Shown here piece by piece: positions 1-6,908 of a stretch of DNA of 53,478 bases (within the stretch, counting starts at the first letter, position 1; every line of letters begins with the position of its first letter). The stretch is from Rhizobium mayense. GTDB taxonomy: Bacteria; Pseudomonadota; Alphaproteobacteria; Rhizobiales; Rhizobiaceae. Location of the stretch: NCBI RefSeq assembly GCF_030272705.1, contig NZ_JARFYM010000039.1:1-53478 (forward strand). The letters run 5' to 3'. The notes under the pieces are model-generated. The model was given only the letters and a program-made list of their open reading frames with translations. It had not been told where the DNA came from and ran no database searches. The translations under genes were made by a program, and so were the position numbers.

Positions 1-198
1 AAAATGGCGGTAGAGTGTGCCGACGCCGACCCCCGCCCTGTCCGCAATTTCTCGTATGGGCACATCCATTCCGGCCTCGGCAAAAACCTCCGACGCGGTT
101 TGTATAAGCGAACCGATGTTGCGCCGCGCATCAGCCCGCCGGCGCCGACCCGCCGCCTCTGTCTCAGCCTCGCTCAACGATTTTGGATCTTCGGACAC
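1..198 (-). CDS. TetR-family repressor, N-terminal part (runs off window)
   Basis: The 66 visible residues form the start of a TetR/AcrR DNA-binding domain: a basic leader, the helix containing ASEVFAEAGMD, then the helix-turn-helix IREIADRAGVGVGTLYRHF, which is diagnostic of the family. The rest, including the ligand-binding half, lies outside the window. I chose the GTG at 198-196 because an AGAGGT ribosome site lies just upstream. The gene is divergent from the SDR oxidoreductase at 307, with two repeated operator-like elements between them, so it most likely represses the SDR/reductase pair and itself. The inducer is unknown. Family assignment is secure; the target is inferred. Confidence 0.85.
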   Translation of the reverse strand, partial: MSEDPKSLSEAETEAAGRRRRADARRNIGSLIQTASEVFAEAGMDVPIREIADRAGVGVGTLYRHF

Positions 199-210
199 TT
201 CTACCTCTTG

Positions 211-262
211 ATAAGCGGAATATGATTCCGTATATCCATAAACGGACGATCGTTCCGTATAT
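211..262. promoter_or_regulatory. Two tandem TetR-type operators
   Basis: Two 25-bp elements with the same design lie at 211-235 and 238-262: ATAA(A/G)CGGA, six variable bases, then TTCCGTATAT. They start 27 bp apart, and CGGA/TCCG gives each dyad symmetry. They fill the space between the divergent TetR gene (start 198) and the SDR gene (start 307). Tandem operators in such a spacer are the usual binding sites of the divergently encoded TetR protein. A further half-match (AACGGA at 292-297) overlaps the SDR ribosome-binding region. Confidence 0.6.
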
Positions 263-306
263 GGCACGAAGGATCGTTTATGCCAAGCCCAAACGGAGAA
301 TGATAG

Positions 307-1050
307 ATGAATAACAAACCAGTCGCGCTCGTCACAGGAGCAAACAAAGGGATCGGCCTCCAAATCGCGAAAGACCTCACGCAGCACGGTTTCACAGTCC
401 TGATCGGTTCGCGACGCTTTGAAGCCGGCGAGAACGTCGTTCAAAGCGTCGGGCCTGACGCCCGGACAATCCAGCTTGATGTCACTGATGAAGCGTCGAT
501 CGCCCAGGCGGAAGCACGCATCCGAAAGTCCTATGGCCGGCTCGATGTTCTCGTGAACAATGCAGGCGTCGGCCATGGGGGCGCGGCGGGACGAAGCAAC
601 GCCCAGATCATGGCGGAAACGCGGTTGTCTGTCGTCGATTTGGACGAGCTCCAGACCGTATTCGCCACAAACGTTTTTGGCGTCGTCGCTGTCACACAAG
701 CGATGCTGCCGCTCCTTCGCGAGGCGCCCGCGGCAAAAATCATCAATATATCGAGCGCTACTGGTTCGCTGACGCTGAACAGCGATCCTTCCAACCCTCT
801 TCGCCAATATACGAGCACCTACACGGCCTCGAAGAGTGCCCTGAATGCGATCACGCAAGCGCTCGCGATTGAGCTCGAAGGCACCAACATCAAGGTTCAT
901 GCTGTTTGCCCGGGTCTCACCGCCACGGACATGAGCGAATATGGCGGCCCGGTTGAGGACGCAGCGCGCGAGCCGGTGCGGGTCGCCTCGCTTGCATCGC
1001 AAAGCCCCACGGGCACGTTCTCGAATGCCCAGGGTGCGCTGCCCTGGTGA
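307..1050 (+). CDS. SDR-family NAD(P)-dependent oxidoreductase
   Basis: A 247-residue classical short-chain dehydrogenase/reductase. It has the Rossmann motif TGANKGIG (residues 10-17), NNAG (84-87), catalytic serine in NISSATG (about 149) and YxxxK (Y172, K176), so it should be catalytically competent. Length is normal for the family. The ATG at 307 has a GGAG site 9 bp upstream. It likely reduces a carbonyl or oxidises an alcohol on a small molecule in the cytoplasm; the substrate cannot be read from sequence. It lies next to a divergent TetR gene and upstream of an MDR reductase in the same direction, a common arrangement for inducible detoxification of reactive carbonyls or quinones. Confidence 0.93.
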   Translation: MNNKPVALVTGANKGIGLQIAKDLTQHGFTVLIGSRRFEAGENVVQSVGPDARTIQLDVTDEASIAQAEARIRKSYGRLDVLVNNAGVGHGGAAGRSNAQIMAETRLSVVDLDELQTVFATNVFGVVAVTQAMLPLLREAPAAKIINISSATGSLTLNSDPSNPLRQYTSTYTASKSALNAITQALAIELEGTNIKVHAVCPGLTATDMSEYGGPVEDAAREPVRVASLASQSPTGTFSNAQGALPW

Positions 1051-1165
1051 TCCAGTCAGTGCCGGCCGATCGCTGATGTCAATGGCCGCGCCGCGTCCGA
1101 ATAGAACCCCGTAGTTACCCCAATAGTGTCGTGACATTGCGGCCTGCAACCATCAGGAGAAGCTC

Positions 1166-2167
1166 GTGCCTACAACTGCAAGAATTGTGCAATTCCATCG
1201 TCTTGGAGGCCCGGAGGTTCTCCAGGTCGAAACCTTGCCGATCCCGGAGCCCGGAAAGGATGAAGTCCGCCTTCGCATTAAGGCGTTCGCCTTGAACCGC
1301 GCGGAAGCGCTTTTTCGTCAGGGGCACTACCTTATTCAGCCTCAGTTTCCGTCAAGGCTCGGTTACGAGGCCGCCGGCATGGTCGAGGCCGTCGGCCCGG
1401 GAGTGGACGAGAGCCTGATTGGGAAGGTCTTTAACACCGTTCCCAATTTCAGCTTCAGTCGTTATGGCGTCTACGGTGAAGTCGCTATGGTACCTGTCAC
1501 ATCGCTTGGCGCTTATCCGGATAAACTCACCCCAGAAGAGGGTGCATCCATCTGGATGCAGTATCTCACCGCCTACGGGGCCTTGGTTCATCTCGGACAT
1601 GTCGCCAATGGTGACTTTGTCTTGCTTCCAGCGGCCAGTAGCAGCACCGCGATTGCGGCGATGGAGGTTGTTAATGCCGAAGGCGGCAAAGCTATCGGCA
1701 TTACGCGGTCTGCGAAGAAGAAGGCCGAACTCCTCTCACTCGGGTATGACCATGTGATCGTCAGCAATGACGAGGACGTCGTGAAACGCGTTGCCGATAT
1801 TACCGACGGCAACGGCGCCCGGATCATCTACGATCCTGTTCTCGGAAGTGGAATGGAGATCCTGGCTCGGGCGGCTGCTTACAAGGGGATCTACTTCGCC
1901 TACGGTCTGTTAGACCTGCGACCGACACCCTTTCCGGTTTGGCCGACCATGTCGAAAGCACTCACGCTTCGAGGCTGGGCGTTCCCGGAACTCTTCCGCG
2001 ACGCCGAGGCGTTGCAAAAGGCGAAGGATTACATTTTCAAACATCTGAGTGACGGCATCCTGAAGCCGAAAATCGCCAGGGTGTTTGCGTTAGACCAAAT
2101 TGTCGAAGCTCATCGCTTCATGGACTCGAACGATCAGATCGGAAAAATAATCGTGAGGGTTGAATAA
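1166..2167 (+). CDS. MDR-type zinc-independent alcohol dehydrogenase / quinone oxidoreductase
   Basis: A 333-residue medium-chain dehydrogenase/reductase. The N-terminal GroES-like part contains LGYEAAGMVEAVGPGVDE. The central nucleotide-binding part begins at LLPAASSSTAIAAMEVV, and the end shows IARVFALDQIVEAHRFM and QIGKIIV, typical of quinone-oxidoreductase-like members. No structural-zinc cysteine cluster is seen, which fits the zinc-free subgroup. The start is GTG at 1166, preceded by AGGAGA. It follows the SDR gene by 115 bp in the same direction and probably shares its TetR control. The likely role is NADPH-dependent reduction of quinones or enones; the exact substrate is unknown. Confidence 0.9.
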   Translation: MPTTARIVQFHRLGGPEVLQVETLPIPEPGKDEVRLRIKAFALNRAEALFRQGHYLIQPQFPSRLGYEAAGMVEAVGPGVDESLIGKVFNTVPNFSFSRYGVYGEVAMVPVTSLGAYPDKLTPEEGASIWMQYLTAYGALVHLGHVANGDFVLLPAASSSTAIAAMEVVNAEGGKAIGITRSAKKKAELLSLGYDHVIVSNDEDVVKRVADITDGNGARIIYDPVLGSGMEILARAAAYKGIYFAYGLLDLRPTPFPVWPTMSKALTLRGWAFPELFRDAEALQKAKDYIFKHLSDGILKPKIARVFALDQIVEAHRFMDSNDQIGKIIVRVE

Positions 2168-2532
2168 TATTTGTCGCCGGCAACTGTCTCGGCCTTCCTC
2201 ACTTCGCGCTCCCCTGCGCCCGGCAACGACGGTGTGAAGGGCGCGACGGGGCGCTTCGGTAAGGTGTCCGCGACGATATTCGAGGTGGCGGCTGCGAAGC
2301 CCGCCACCGGTAAGAATGGGTCAATCTCTGCCGCTAGCCCTGCAACCGCGGTTCCTACAGAGCGGGGCGGATTGCTGAGGTAGCCAAGGGAGCTGGCTTT
2401 GCCTGGAACCATGTTCGGACGGAAACCAATGTGGAGCTCTCTTTCCGGTAAGGGACCAGAGCGCATCCATTCCCTGTGGGTAGGATGTGCTGTGGATGCG
2501 ATAATCCCGCCGCATGGCTTCATCGCCAAAGC
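2168..2532. other. Intergenic, no supported gene
   Basis: This 365-bp stretch separates two convergent genes. A long open frame on the minus strand exists here but has no family features, starts with TTG and lacks a ribosome site, so I do not call it. No clear terminator was identified. Confidence 0.4.
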
Positions 2533-2982
2533 TTACCGCCAGACCGCACCCCCAAATTGGCCGGTCGCGTCTTTCCGGGTAATGCCGGAGAGATCGCAAT
2601 GATTGGCGTTTTCCGATCTGGGAGCTTGGATGAGCCGCGCGCTTTTGACCGGCGCCTTGATCATGCAATAGGCGTTGAATCGCGCGGGCAGTCCTGGCAG
2701 CGTATTGCCCAGATTGCCATTTGGCCTGCAGTTGACGCTCGCCCCTTCCATACGTCCGGATGGGTCCACGGGCTCGCCGCTGAAGTCGCATGTCTTGCCG
2801 GTTGACGTTCCCGGCGCTCCAACTGGGCCGGGAAGCGTGACACCGCGAATTACCACGCCTGTTTCGACAGGCTTTATGCCGGCCTTGGCTTTATGGTGCT
2901 CCTCAGCCGCGATCGTCTGCGCTACGGTGACGGCCAGGGCGAAAGCCGATACGAATCCGAACATCCTTACTATCGCAGTCAT
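2533..2982 (-). CDS. Small secreted hypothetical protein
   Basis: A 149-residue protein that starts with a clear signal peptide: a hydrophobic stretch (FGFVSAFALAVTVAQTIA) after an Arg-containing n-region, with likely cleavage near IAA-EEHHKA. The mature part has four cysteines (CDF, NCRP, YCMI, HCDL), suggesting two disulfides in the periplasm or outside. It contains short repeated themes such as CDFSGEP and CDLSGIT. A strong AAGGAGA site precedes the ATG. It is first of three minus-strand genes with the tail-collar and RhiA-like proteins, but spacing suggests separate transcription. I do not recognise the family. Confidence 0.75.
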   Translation of the reverse strand: MTAIVRMFGFVSAFALAVTVAQTIAAEEHHKAKAGIKPVETGVVIRGVTLPGPVGAPGTSTGKTCDFSGEPVDPSGRMEGASVNCRPNGNLGNTLPGLPARFNAYCMIKAPVKSARLIQAPRSENANHCDLSGITRKDATGQFGGAVWR

Positions 2983-3077
2983 TGCGCTTTCTCCTTTTTT
3001 GCGGGCCGATAGGATGCGATTCCAGGCCCCGTTACACCGTTGGAAAGAAAAGGAATTTGCGTAATCCTTTCCTGTCG

Positions 3078-3665
3078 TTACCGAAACCTGATGAGATAGT
3101 TGACGGCAACGTTCTTGGGACGCGTTTCGGAGGCCGTACGTGCGGGAGTTTCCGGTGAGCCTGTAGCCTTGCTTGAAATGGATGTTCCCGCGGCACTGCC
3201 CTGCTGCGAAATTCCTGCCGGCGTCGTCACGTCATAGGAATGCGTATGGACTTGCATGGCATCGCACTGGAGCGAGCCGACAACGTTCGCGACATTGTTG
3301 CCGGTCGGATCCAACCGCTGCTTCGCATCCGGGTCCATGCCCGCGCCGGCATCGAAGCCGCGCAGGAACAACCCGCGGTAGTCCGGAATCCGGAACTCCA
3401 GATCGGGGCCCGCATTGCGCTCTCCGTAGAGTCCCCCGAGAACGGCATACAGTTCCGGATATGCGACCGCCCTCAGATAGCGTCCGTCGCACAGCATCCA
3501 ACCCTGGGCCTCCACGTAGCTGAGGGGGGCGCCGGCCTTTGTTCCCGCCGTCGCGCCCGAGCTTGCGCAGGCCGCGTTGGCCCAGATCGTATTCCGCGAA
3601 CCCGAGACAGGATCGACTTGGCCTGCAAAAGGGCACACAGCACCGATAGGAGGTCCTGCGAACAT
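3078..3665 (-). CDS. Phage tail-collar domain protein
   Basis: A 195-residue protein with the tail-collar/microcystin-dependent-protein fold signature: IGAVCPFAGQ at the start, GWMLCDGRYLRAVAYPELYAVLG, then FRIPDYRGLFLRGFDAG, and a histidine-rich end region (QVHTHSYDV). Such proteins form trimeric fibre tips in phage tails or tailocins, or act as secreted adhesins. No other tail genes surround it, so it is either a lone remnant or a domesticated surface protein. The start has an AAAGGA site 9 bp upstream. It lies between a signal-peptide protein and a RhiA-like protein on the same strand. Confidence 0.85.
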   Translation of the reverse strand: MFAGPPIGAVCPFAGQVDPVSGSRNTIWANAACASSGATAGTKAGAPLSYVEAQGWMLCDGRYLRAVAYPELYAVLGGLYGERNAGPDLEFRIPDYRGLFLRGFDAGAGMDPDAKQRLDPTGNNVANVVGSLQCDAMQVHTHSYDVTTPAGISQQGSAAGTSISSKATGSPETPARTASETRPKNVAVNYLIRFR

Positions 3666-3806
3666 CGTTGCGTCCTTTGATGAAGATGCATTTGTGAGAA
3701 ACGGAGTGCCTCGGTCGTAAGTGGCGTTTTGCCATCAACGGCGGGCACTCCATTCCCGGCTGCTCCGCCTTGTCATTTGCGGAGCGGGGGCCAACTGATC
3801 CGGTCG

Positions 3807-4502
3807 TTAGGTCGGATCGACCTCCCAGGTATTGTCCTCCCGCAGCGTGCCCACGAGATCGAAGACGGCGGAGGGGAATTTCGCTTCCCTGGTCTGGGTG
3901 ATCGTGTCGATGCTCAGAACCGTGCCGATGTTCACATTCGTTCCCGCAGCAATCCAGTAGCTCGGCGTCGGCGTGAACGTGTGCTGCAGATTTGTGCCGG
4001 CTTGAACGACGTAGGTTCCTGTTCCAGACATCCCGATGCCGACCGAGAAGCGGCTGTTTGGCACATTTGCGGCATCATTGATGACCAGGGACCCGGCAGG
4101 ATCACCCTTGACCGGATCGCTCAAGCCGGGGCCGCCATTCAAGGAAAACGTGGTCGTGTTTTTGCCGCTGGGGCTGCCGTCCTGAACACCGGACGCGAGA
4201 AAATCCACGCCAGGAATCAGCTGCCCGGTGTCGCTCCAGACGAAGTTATAATCGATTTCCCAAGTGAATTTGATTTGGTTGCCAACCCGGATTTGATACG
4301 GAGAGCAAAACCACGCCAACGAGAACACATTGGCGACAGGCTGCGGCATCTTCTGATAGACATAGAAGGTCCAAGGTTGAGCCGACTTGTTCTTTAACAA
4401 CAAGGAATATTGCGTTCCTTGGGCGAGCGCCGCGCTTGCTGGCTGCGACGCACGGGCGTGATCTGTCAGTTCCTTGTTTGCATAGCTGATGTGCAAGGAC
4501 AT
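3807..4502 (-). CDS. RhiA-like protein
   Basis: A 231-residue protein rich in beta-strand-forming residues: TQYSLLLKNKS, WTFYVYQKMP, SLAWFCSPYQIRVG, FTWEIDYNFVW. The even length, lack of signal peptide and these motifs resemble RhiA, an abundant rhizosphere-expressed protein of Rhizobium leguminosarum of about the same size, as far as I recall that family; I cannot confirm the match by search. An AGGGAGA site lies 6 bp before the ATG. No rhiB, rhiC or rhiR is next to it, so if related it is an orphan copy. Function of the family is not established beyond plant-associated expression. Confidence 0.65.
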   Translation of the reverse strand: MSLHISYANKELTDHARASQPASAALAQGTQYSLLLKNKSAQPWTFYVYQKMPQPVANVFSLAWFCSPYQIRVGNQIKFTWEIDYNFVWSDTGQLIPGVDFLASGVQDGSPSGKNTTTFSLNGGPGLSDPVKGDPAGSLVINDAANVPNSRFSVGIGMSGTGTYVVQAGTNLQHTFTPTPSYWIAAGTNVNIGTVLSIDTITQTREAKFPSAVFDLVGTLREDNTWEVDPT

Positions 4503-4802
4503 TTGTTTCTCCCTTCCTGAGTGTATTTTCCCACCTGACTCTGGATTGAATATCTTGACGTCAGTACCTCATGCGAATTCAACTAATTGGAGTGCTTATT
4601 CGCTGCACAATCTAACTGCTATAATTATTACTGGATAACGTAAATGAGTAGAAATACTCCCTGCCAGAGCCGAGCAAAGTGACGAGCAGACCCGTCTGGC
4701 GACGAGCCTGGGTGGCCAAATATCGAGTCGGCGGAATCCCGAAGCTGCTTTGTCAATGGAAAAAACGATGAGGTTCGAGATCCGATTATTGTAAGCAGCG
4801 GC
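4503..4802. other. AT-richer upstream region of the RhiA-like gene
   Basis: This 300-bp stretch contains the ribosome site and presumably the promoter of the minus-strand gene at 4502. It is clearly AT-richer than its surroundings between about 4540 and 4660. I found no gene, no convincing LuxR-type dyad and no sigma54 match. Confidence 0.4.
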
Positions 4803-5095
4803 TTACCACTTAATCGTTTGCCTGCACGAAGCTGAGCTCACATGACATAACTCTCGGAAGTGATTAGTTCCCGTCGACGCCCCGTGATAATTGGAAAGGT
4901 CGTAACCATTGTCTTTTCCAGGTGGCATCTGAAACGTCACGAGCCAAATGGCGGCAAATACCGAGATCGGCGAGATAGTCGAGGCGGTGCACCACGCCCT
5001 GGAAATCGCCGACACCATCGCCATTGGAGTCCATAAAGGTCCCGACGGCCAAAGTGTTAGATGACTGGGTCTTGTTCCGGAGATCGTTGATCATG
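4803..5095 (-). pseudogene. GH13 alpha-amylase/trehalose-synthase-like fragment
   Basis: Two overlapping minus-strand frames together read like the N-terminal part of a trehalose synthase/maltosyltransferase-type GH13 enzyme. The first gives TFMDSNGDGVGDFQG and RLDYLADLGI; the second continues AAIWLVTFQMPPGKDNGYDL and SNYHG. The switch occurs at about 4945-4960 and is explained by one extra base after LGI. Only about 95 residues remain of an enzyme normally longer than 500, with no catalytic residues, so this is a dead fragment. Confidence 0.75.
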
Positions 5096-5305
5096 CGCAT
5101 CTCCCGCGGTCTGGTCTGCCCAGTGGGCAATGGCATAGCCACTTGGATTGTTCCGGCAGATGGAATCGATGATCTTCATCAAAGAAGATCCCGCGCCAAT
5201 CATTTTGACGGCCTAATGGCCTGGCGGAACGTTCTGTCGCCATGGAGGTTTGAACGGCAGATCAAGAAACTCATGCCGTTCCGCCGTCTTGAAAGGAGAC
5301 CGAAA

Positions 5306-5494
5306 ATGCCGACAAATACACCGAAATCTGATGAAACGCCGCGTGGTCCAAATCCATCGCCTGCGGGACCACATCGCACCCGGGAAAAGCCGCCGGTGAC
5401 GTCGGCGCAGGATCCGGAAGGCAATAAAAATCCGAATGGTCCACCGCTTGATCCAGCACTGTTGCCAACGGGCGATCCGTCCGGAGCGGCGTGA
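5306..5494 (+). CDS. Small proline-rich hypothetical protein
   Basis: A 62-residue protein beginning MPTNTPKSDETPRGPNPSP and ending in a Pro/Gly/Asp-rich tail; it has no hydrophobic segment and is likely disordered. The open frame extends upstream, but a strong AAAGGAGA site sits 7 bp before the ATG at 5306, which fixes the start there. It lies alone between two pseudogenes. The family is not recognised. Confidence 0.5.
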   Translation: MPTNTPKSDETPRGPNPSPAGPHRTREKPPVTSAQDPEGNKNPNGPPLDPALLPTGDPSGAA

Positions 5495-5574
5495 ACAGCG
5501 TTGGAAAGGTGACGAGCCCGTTTAGGTCGCGCGGTTTTGGTATGCTGCTGCGATCACAAGACACCGATCTTCAT

Positions 5575-5913
5575 TAGGTTCTATGCACAGCCTTCTGTTG
5601 CCGAGGCGAGTCGCGCCGACTATAGCGCCAGGTCACATCACCCGCGTTTGGCGAATATACGCCTCCGGCATTTCTTGTTGCTGCAACGCAAGCGCCGGAT
5701 GTTCAGGATTATCATGACCGTGCGCCCCTGCCATAGCAGGTCAGCGAGCCGCCGCTCGTAGCGACGATGAAGGCGACGCGAAGCTTTGCGGCACTCTGGA
5801 CATTTGGCTCCCGTCGATCGGAAGCGACAATTGATCGATATTGCCTCTTTGGATTGTTGGACATGATCGACGACCAAAGACGGCGGGATCAACGGTGGAA
5901 CACGCTTCGCCAT
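5575..5913 (-). pseudogene. ISL3-family transposase N-terminal fragment
   Basis: The open part (5638-5913) encodes 91 residues of an ISL3 transposase zinc-binding head: CPECRKASRRLHRRYERRLAD, the sequence WQGRTVMIILNIRRLRC, then CSNKKCRRRIFAKRG, with the expected paired cysteines. It stops early. A shifted frame just beyond (TWRYSRRDSPRQQKA) resembles the continuation, so a frameshift and then loss of the DDE catalytic domain are likely. The element is inactive. Its presence fits the generally decayed character of 4800-6250. Confidence 0.75.
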
Positions 5914-6249
5914 TTCCTTGCACCTGCTGATTCGCGTGTCGAATCAATAGGATTCAGAAAGTTGCAACGAAATTGCGGAAGAGCCCACTTCTTAGCTCAG
6001 GATTTTTCACGCGGCGTTGACAATTGTGGCAAGGCACGGCCGGCATCAGTTCCGCAGGCAGCGCCAGAAGACCCTGACGCGCCTGCCGCCGCCAGTCCGA
6101 AAGCTGATGCGCAGCGAGTTCATAGGTGAGCGCAGGACGCTGATTGGAGCTGCAGGCGTACAGCTCCTTCCGCGAAGTTCACCGCGCGGCGCCTCCGCCG
6201 AGGTGTAGACAACTATGCACTAAACGCAAACTACACCCGCCGTCGGATT
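5914..6249. other. Degenerate intergenic stretch
   Basis: No supported gene. The stretch follows the broken ISL3 head and probably contains eroded insertion-sequence remnants. Short arginine-rich open frames on the plus strand have no start signals or family features. Confidence 0.35.
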
Positions 6250-6265
6250 TGTCGGCTCTGCGACA
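6250..6265. promoter_or_regulatory. NifA-type upstream activator site (copy 1)
   Basis: The 16 bases fit TGT-N4-T-N5-ACA exactly, the consensus for NifA binding. The site lies about 90 bp upstream of the -24/-12-like element at 6354, the normal distance for a NifA-activated sigma54 promoter. A short consensus can occur by chance; the pairing with the element downstream raises the likelihood. Confidence 0.5.
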
Positions 6266-6353
6266 GGGTGGCGTTCGGCTCACAGGTCGTCCCACTCATA
6301 TTTAGCCGACTGAACAAGGTGTGGAAATTATTTCTGAGCTTCCTCTGCACAGT

Positions 6354-6368
6354 TGGCACGACTTTTGA
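6354..6368 (+). promoter_or_regulatory. sigma54 (-24/-12)-like promoter, copy 1
   Basis: TGGCACG, four bases, then TTGA. The -24 half and spacing match rhizobial nif promoters exactly, but the -12 element is GA rather than the usual GC, which would weaken or abolish RpoN binding. Start of transcription would be near 6380. A second, diverged copy of the whole region occurs at 6711-6835. Confidence 0.45.
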
Positions 6369-6465
6369 GTCTCCATTTCTAAGACGGCAGGATCTGCCGA
6401 CCCGATACTCGCGTCTTGGGTCATTGCGGTGGACGACGACGACAGATCGTCAGATAGGATCGCGT

Positions 6466-6753
6466 ATGGAGACCTACGCACTAGGCGACCTCGAGCTGCA
6501 GCCGGGTCAGTGCTTATTCCGTCATACCGGTAACCAACGACACGGCGCGACAGAGCCCCGCGTTTCGTCTCCGCCGTTTTTGAATGCAATGGAGAATGCA
6601 GATTGTGACCGTAACGCCTATCGGCACACCGGTGCCACAACCTGCACCCGCCGTCGTTCGTTGATGGCCCTGCCCGCTCCTCCAAGAAAACACAAGTGCG
6701 CCGCCTCCATTGTCGGGTTCGTCAATTTCGCGACACGCCCCTGTCCGATGTAA
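6466..6753 (+). CDS. Possible small gene between the two promoter copies
   Basis: A 95-residue frame beginning METYALGDLELQPG, with AGGA six bases before the ATG. The first dozen residues recall the start of homoserine-acetyltransferase-like alpha/beta hydrolases (LGD-x-LQSG), but the rest is unrelated and basic, with no hydrolase motifs. It is probably a truncated remnant, possibly a leader peptide. Coding status is doubtful. Confidence 0.2.
   Translation: METYALGDLELQPGQCLFRHTGNQRHGATEPRVSSPPFLNAMENADCDRNAYRHTGATTCTRRRSLMALPAPPRKHKCAASIVGFVNFATRPCPM
6711..6735. promoter_or_regulatory. Degenerate activator site (copy 2)
   Basis: TGTCGGG and GCGACA half-sites align with the copy-1 activator site at 6250, but the arms are separated by 19 bases instead of 10. 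Distance to the downstream -24 element (about 87 bp) matches copy 1 (about 90 bp). It is therefore read as the duplicated, possibly altered, activator site. Confidence 0.25.
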
Positions 6754-6820
6754 TCCTATCTCACTTTCATTAAACAATTGAAACACAACGATGTTTTTTG
6801 CCTGAGCGCCTCGGCATAAC

Positions 6821-6835
6821 TGGCATGACTTTTGA
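6821..6835 (+). promoter_or_regulatory. sigma54 (-24/-12)-like promoter, copy 2, NRPS-proximal
   Basis: TGGCATG, four bases, then TTGA, followed by A. It has the same architecture as copy 1 and the same GA at -12. Predicted transcription start near 6847 would give a leader of about 62 bases to the NRPS start at 6909. Flanks of the two copies align over roughly 90 bp. Confidence 0.45.
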
Positions 6836-6869
6836 AGCTTTCTCGATTTCGACAGGACAGGAATTGCCA

Positions 6870-6888
6870 GCGGTGAGCAACTCACCGC
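6870..6888. promoter_or_regulatory. Perfect 8-bp dyad in the NRPS leader
   Basis: GCGGTGAG and CTCACCGC are separated by three bases. The dyad lies just downstream of the predicted transcription start and 10 bp before the ribosome site of the NRPS gene. It could be an mRNA hairpin that influences translation or an operator for an unknown regulator. Confidence 0.35.
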
Positions 6889-6908
6889 CGCGACCTACGA
6901 GGAAACTT

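Noticed and set aside
2134..2529. Long minus-strand open frame directly after the secreted-protein gene
   Set aside because: TTG start, no ribosome site, no recognisable motif, and residue composition typical of a chance frame in GC-rich DNA.
6603..6800. Other TGT triplets upstream of the NRPS-proximal promoter
   Set aside because: None is followed by ACA at the ten-base spacing, so no second exact NifA site can be claimed for that copy.
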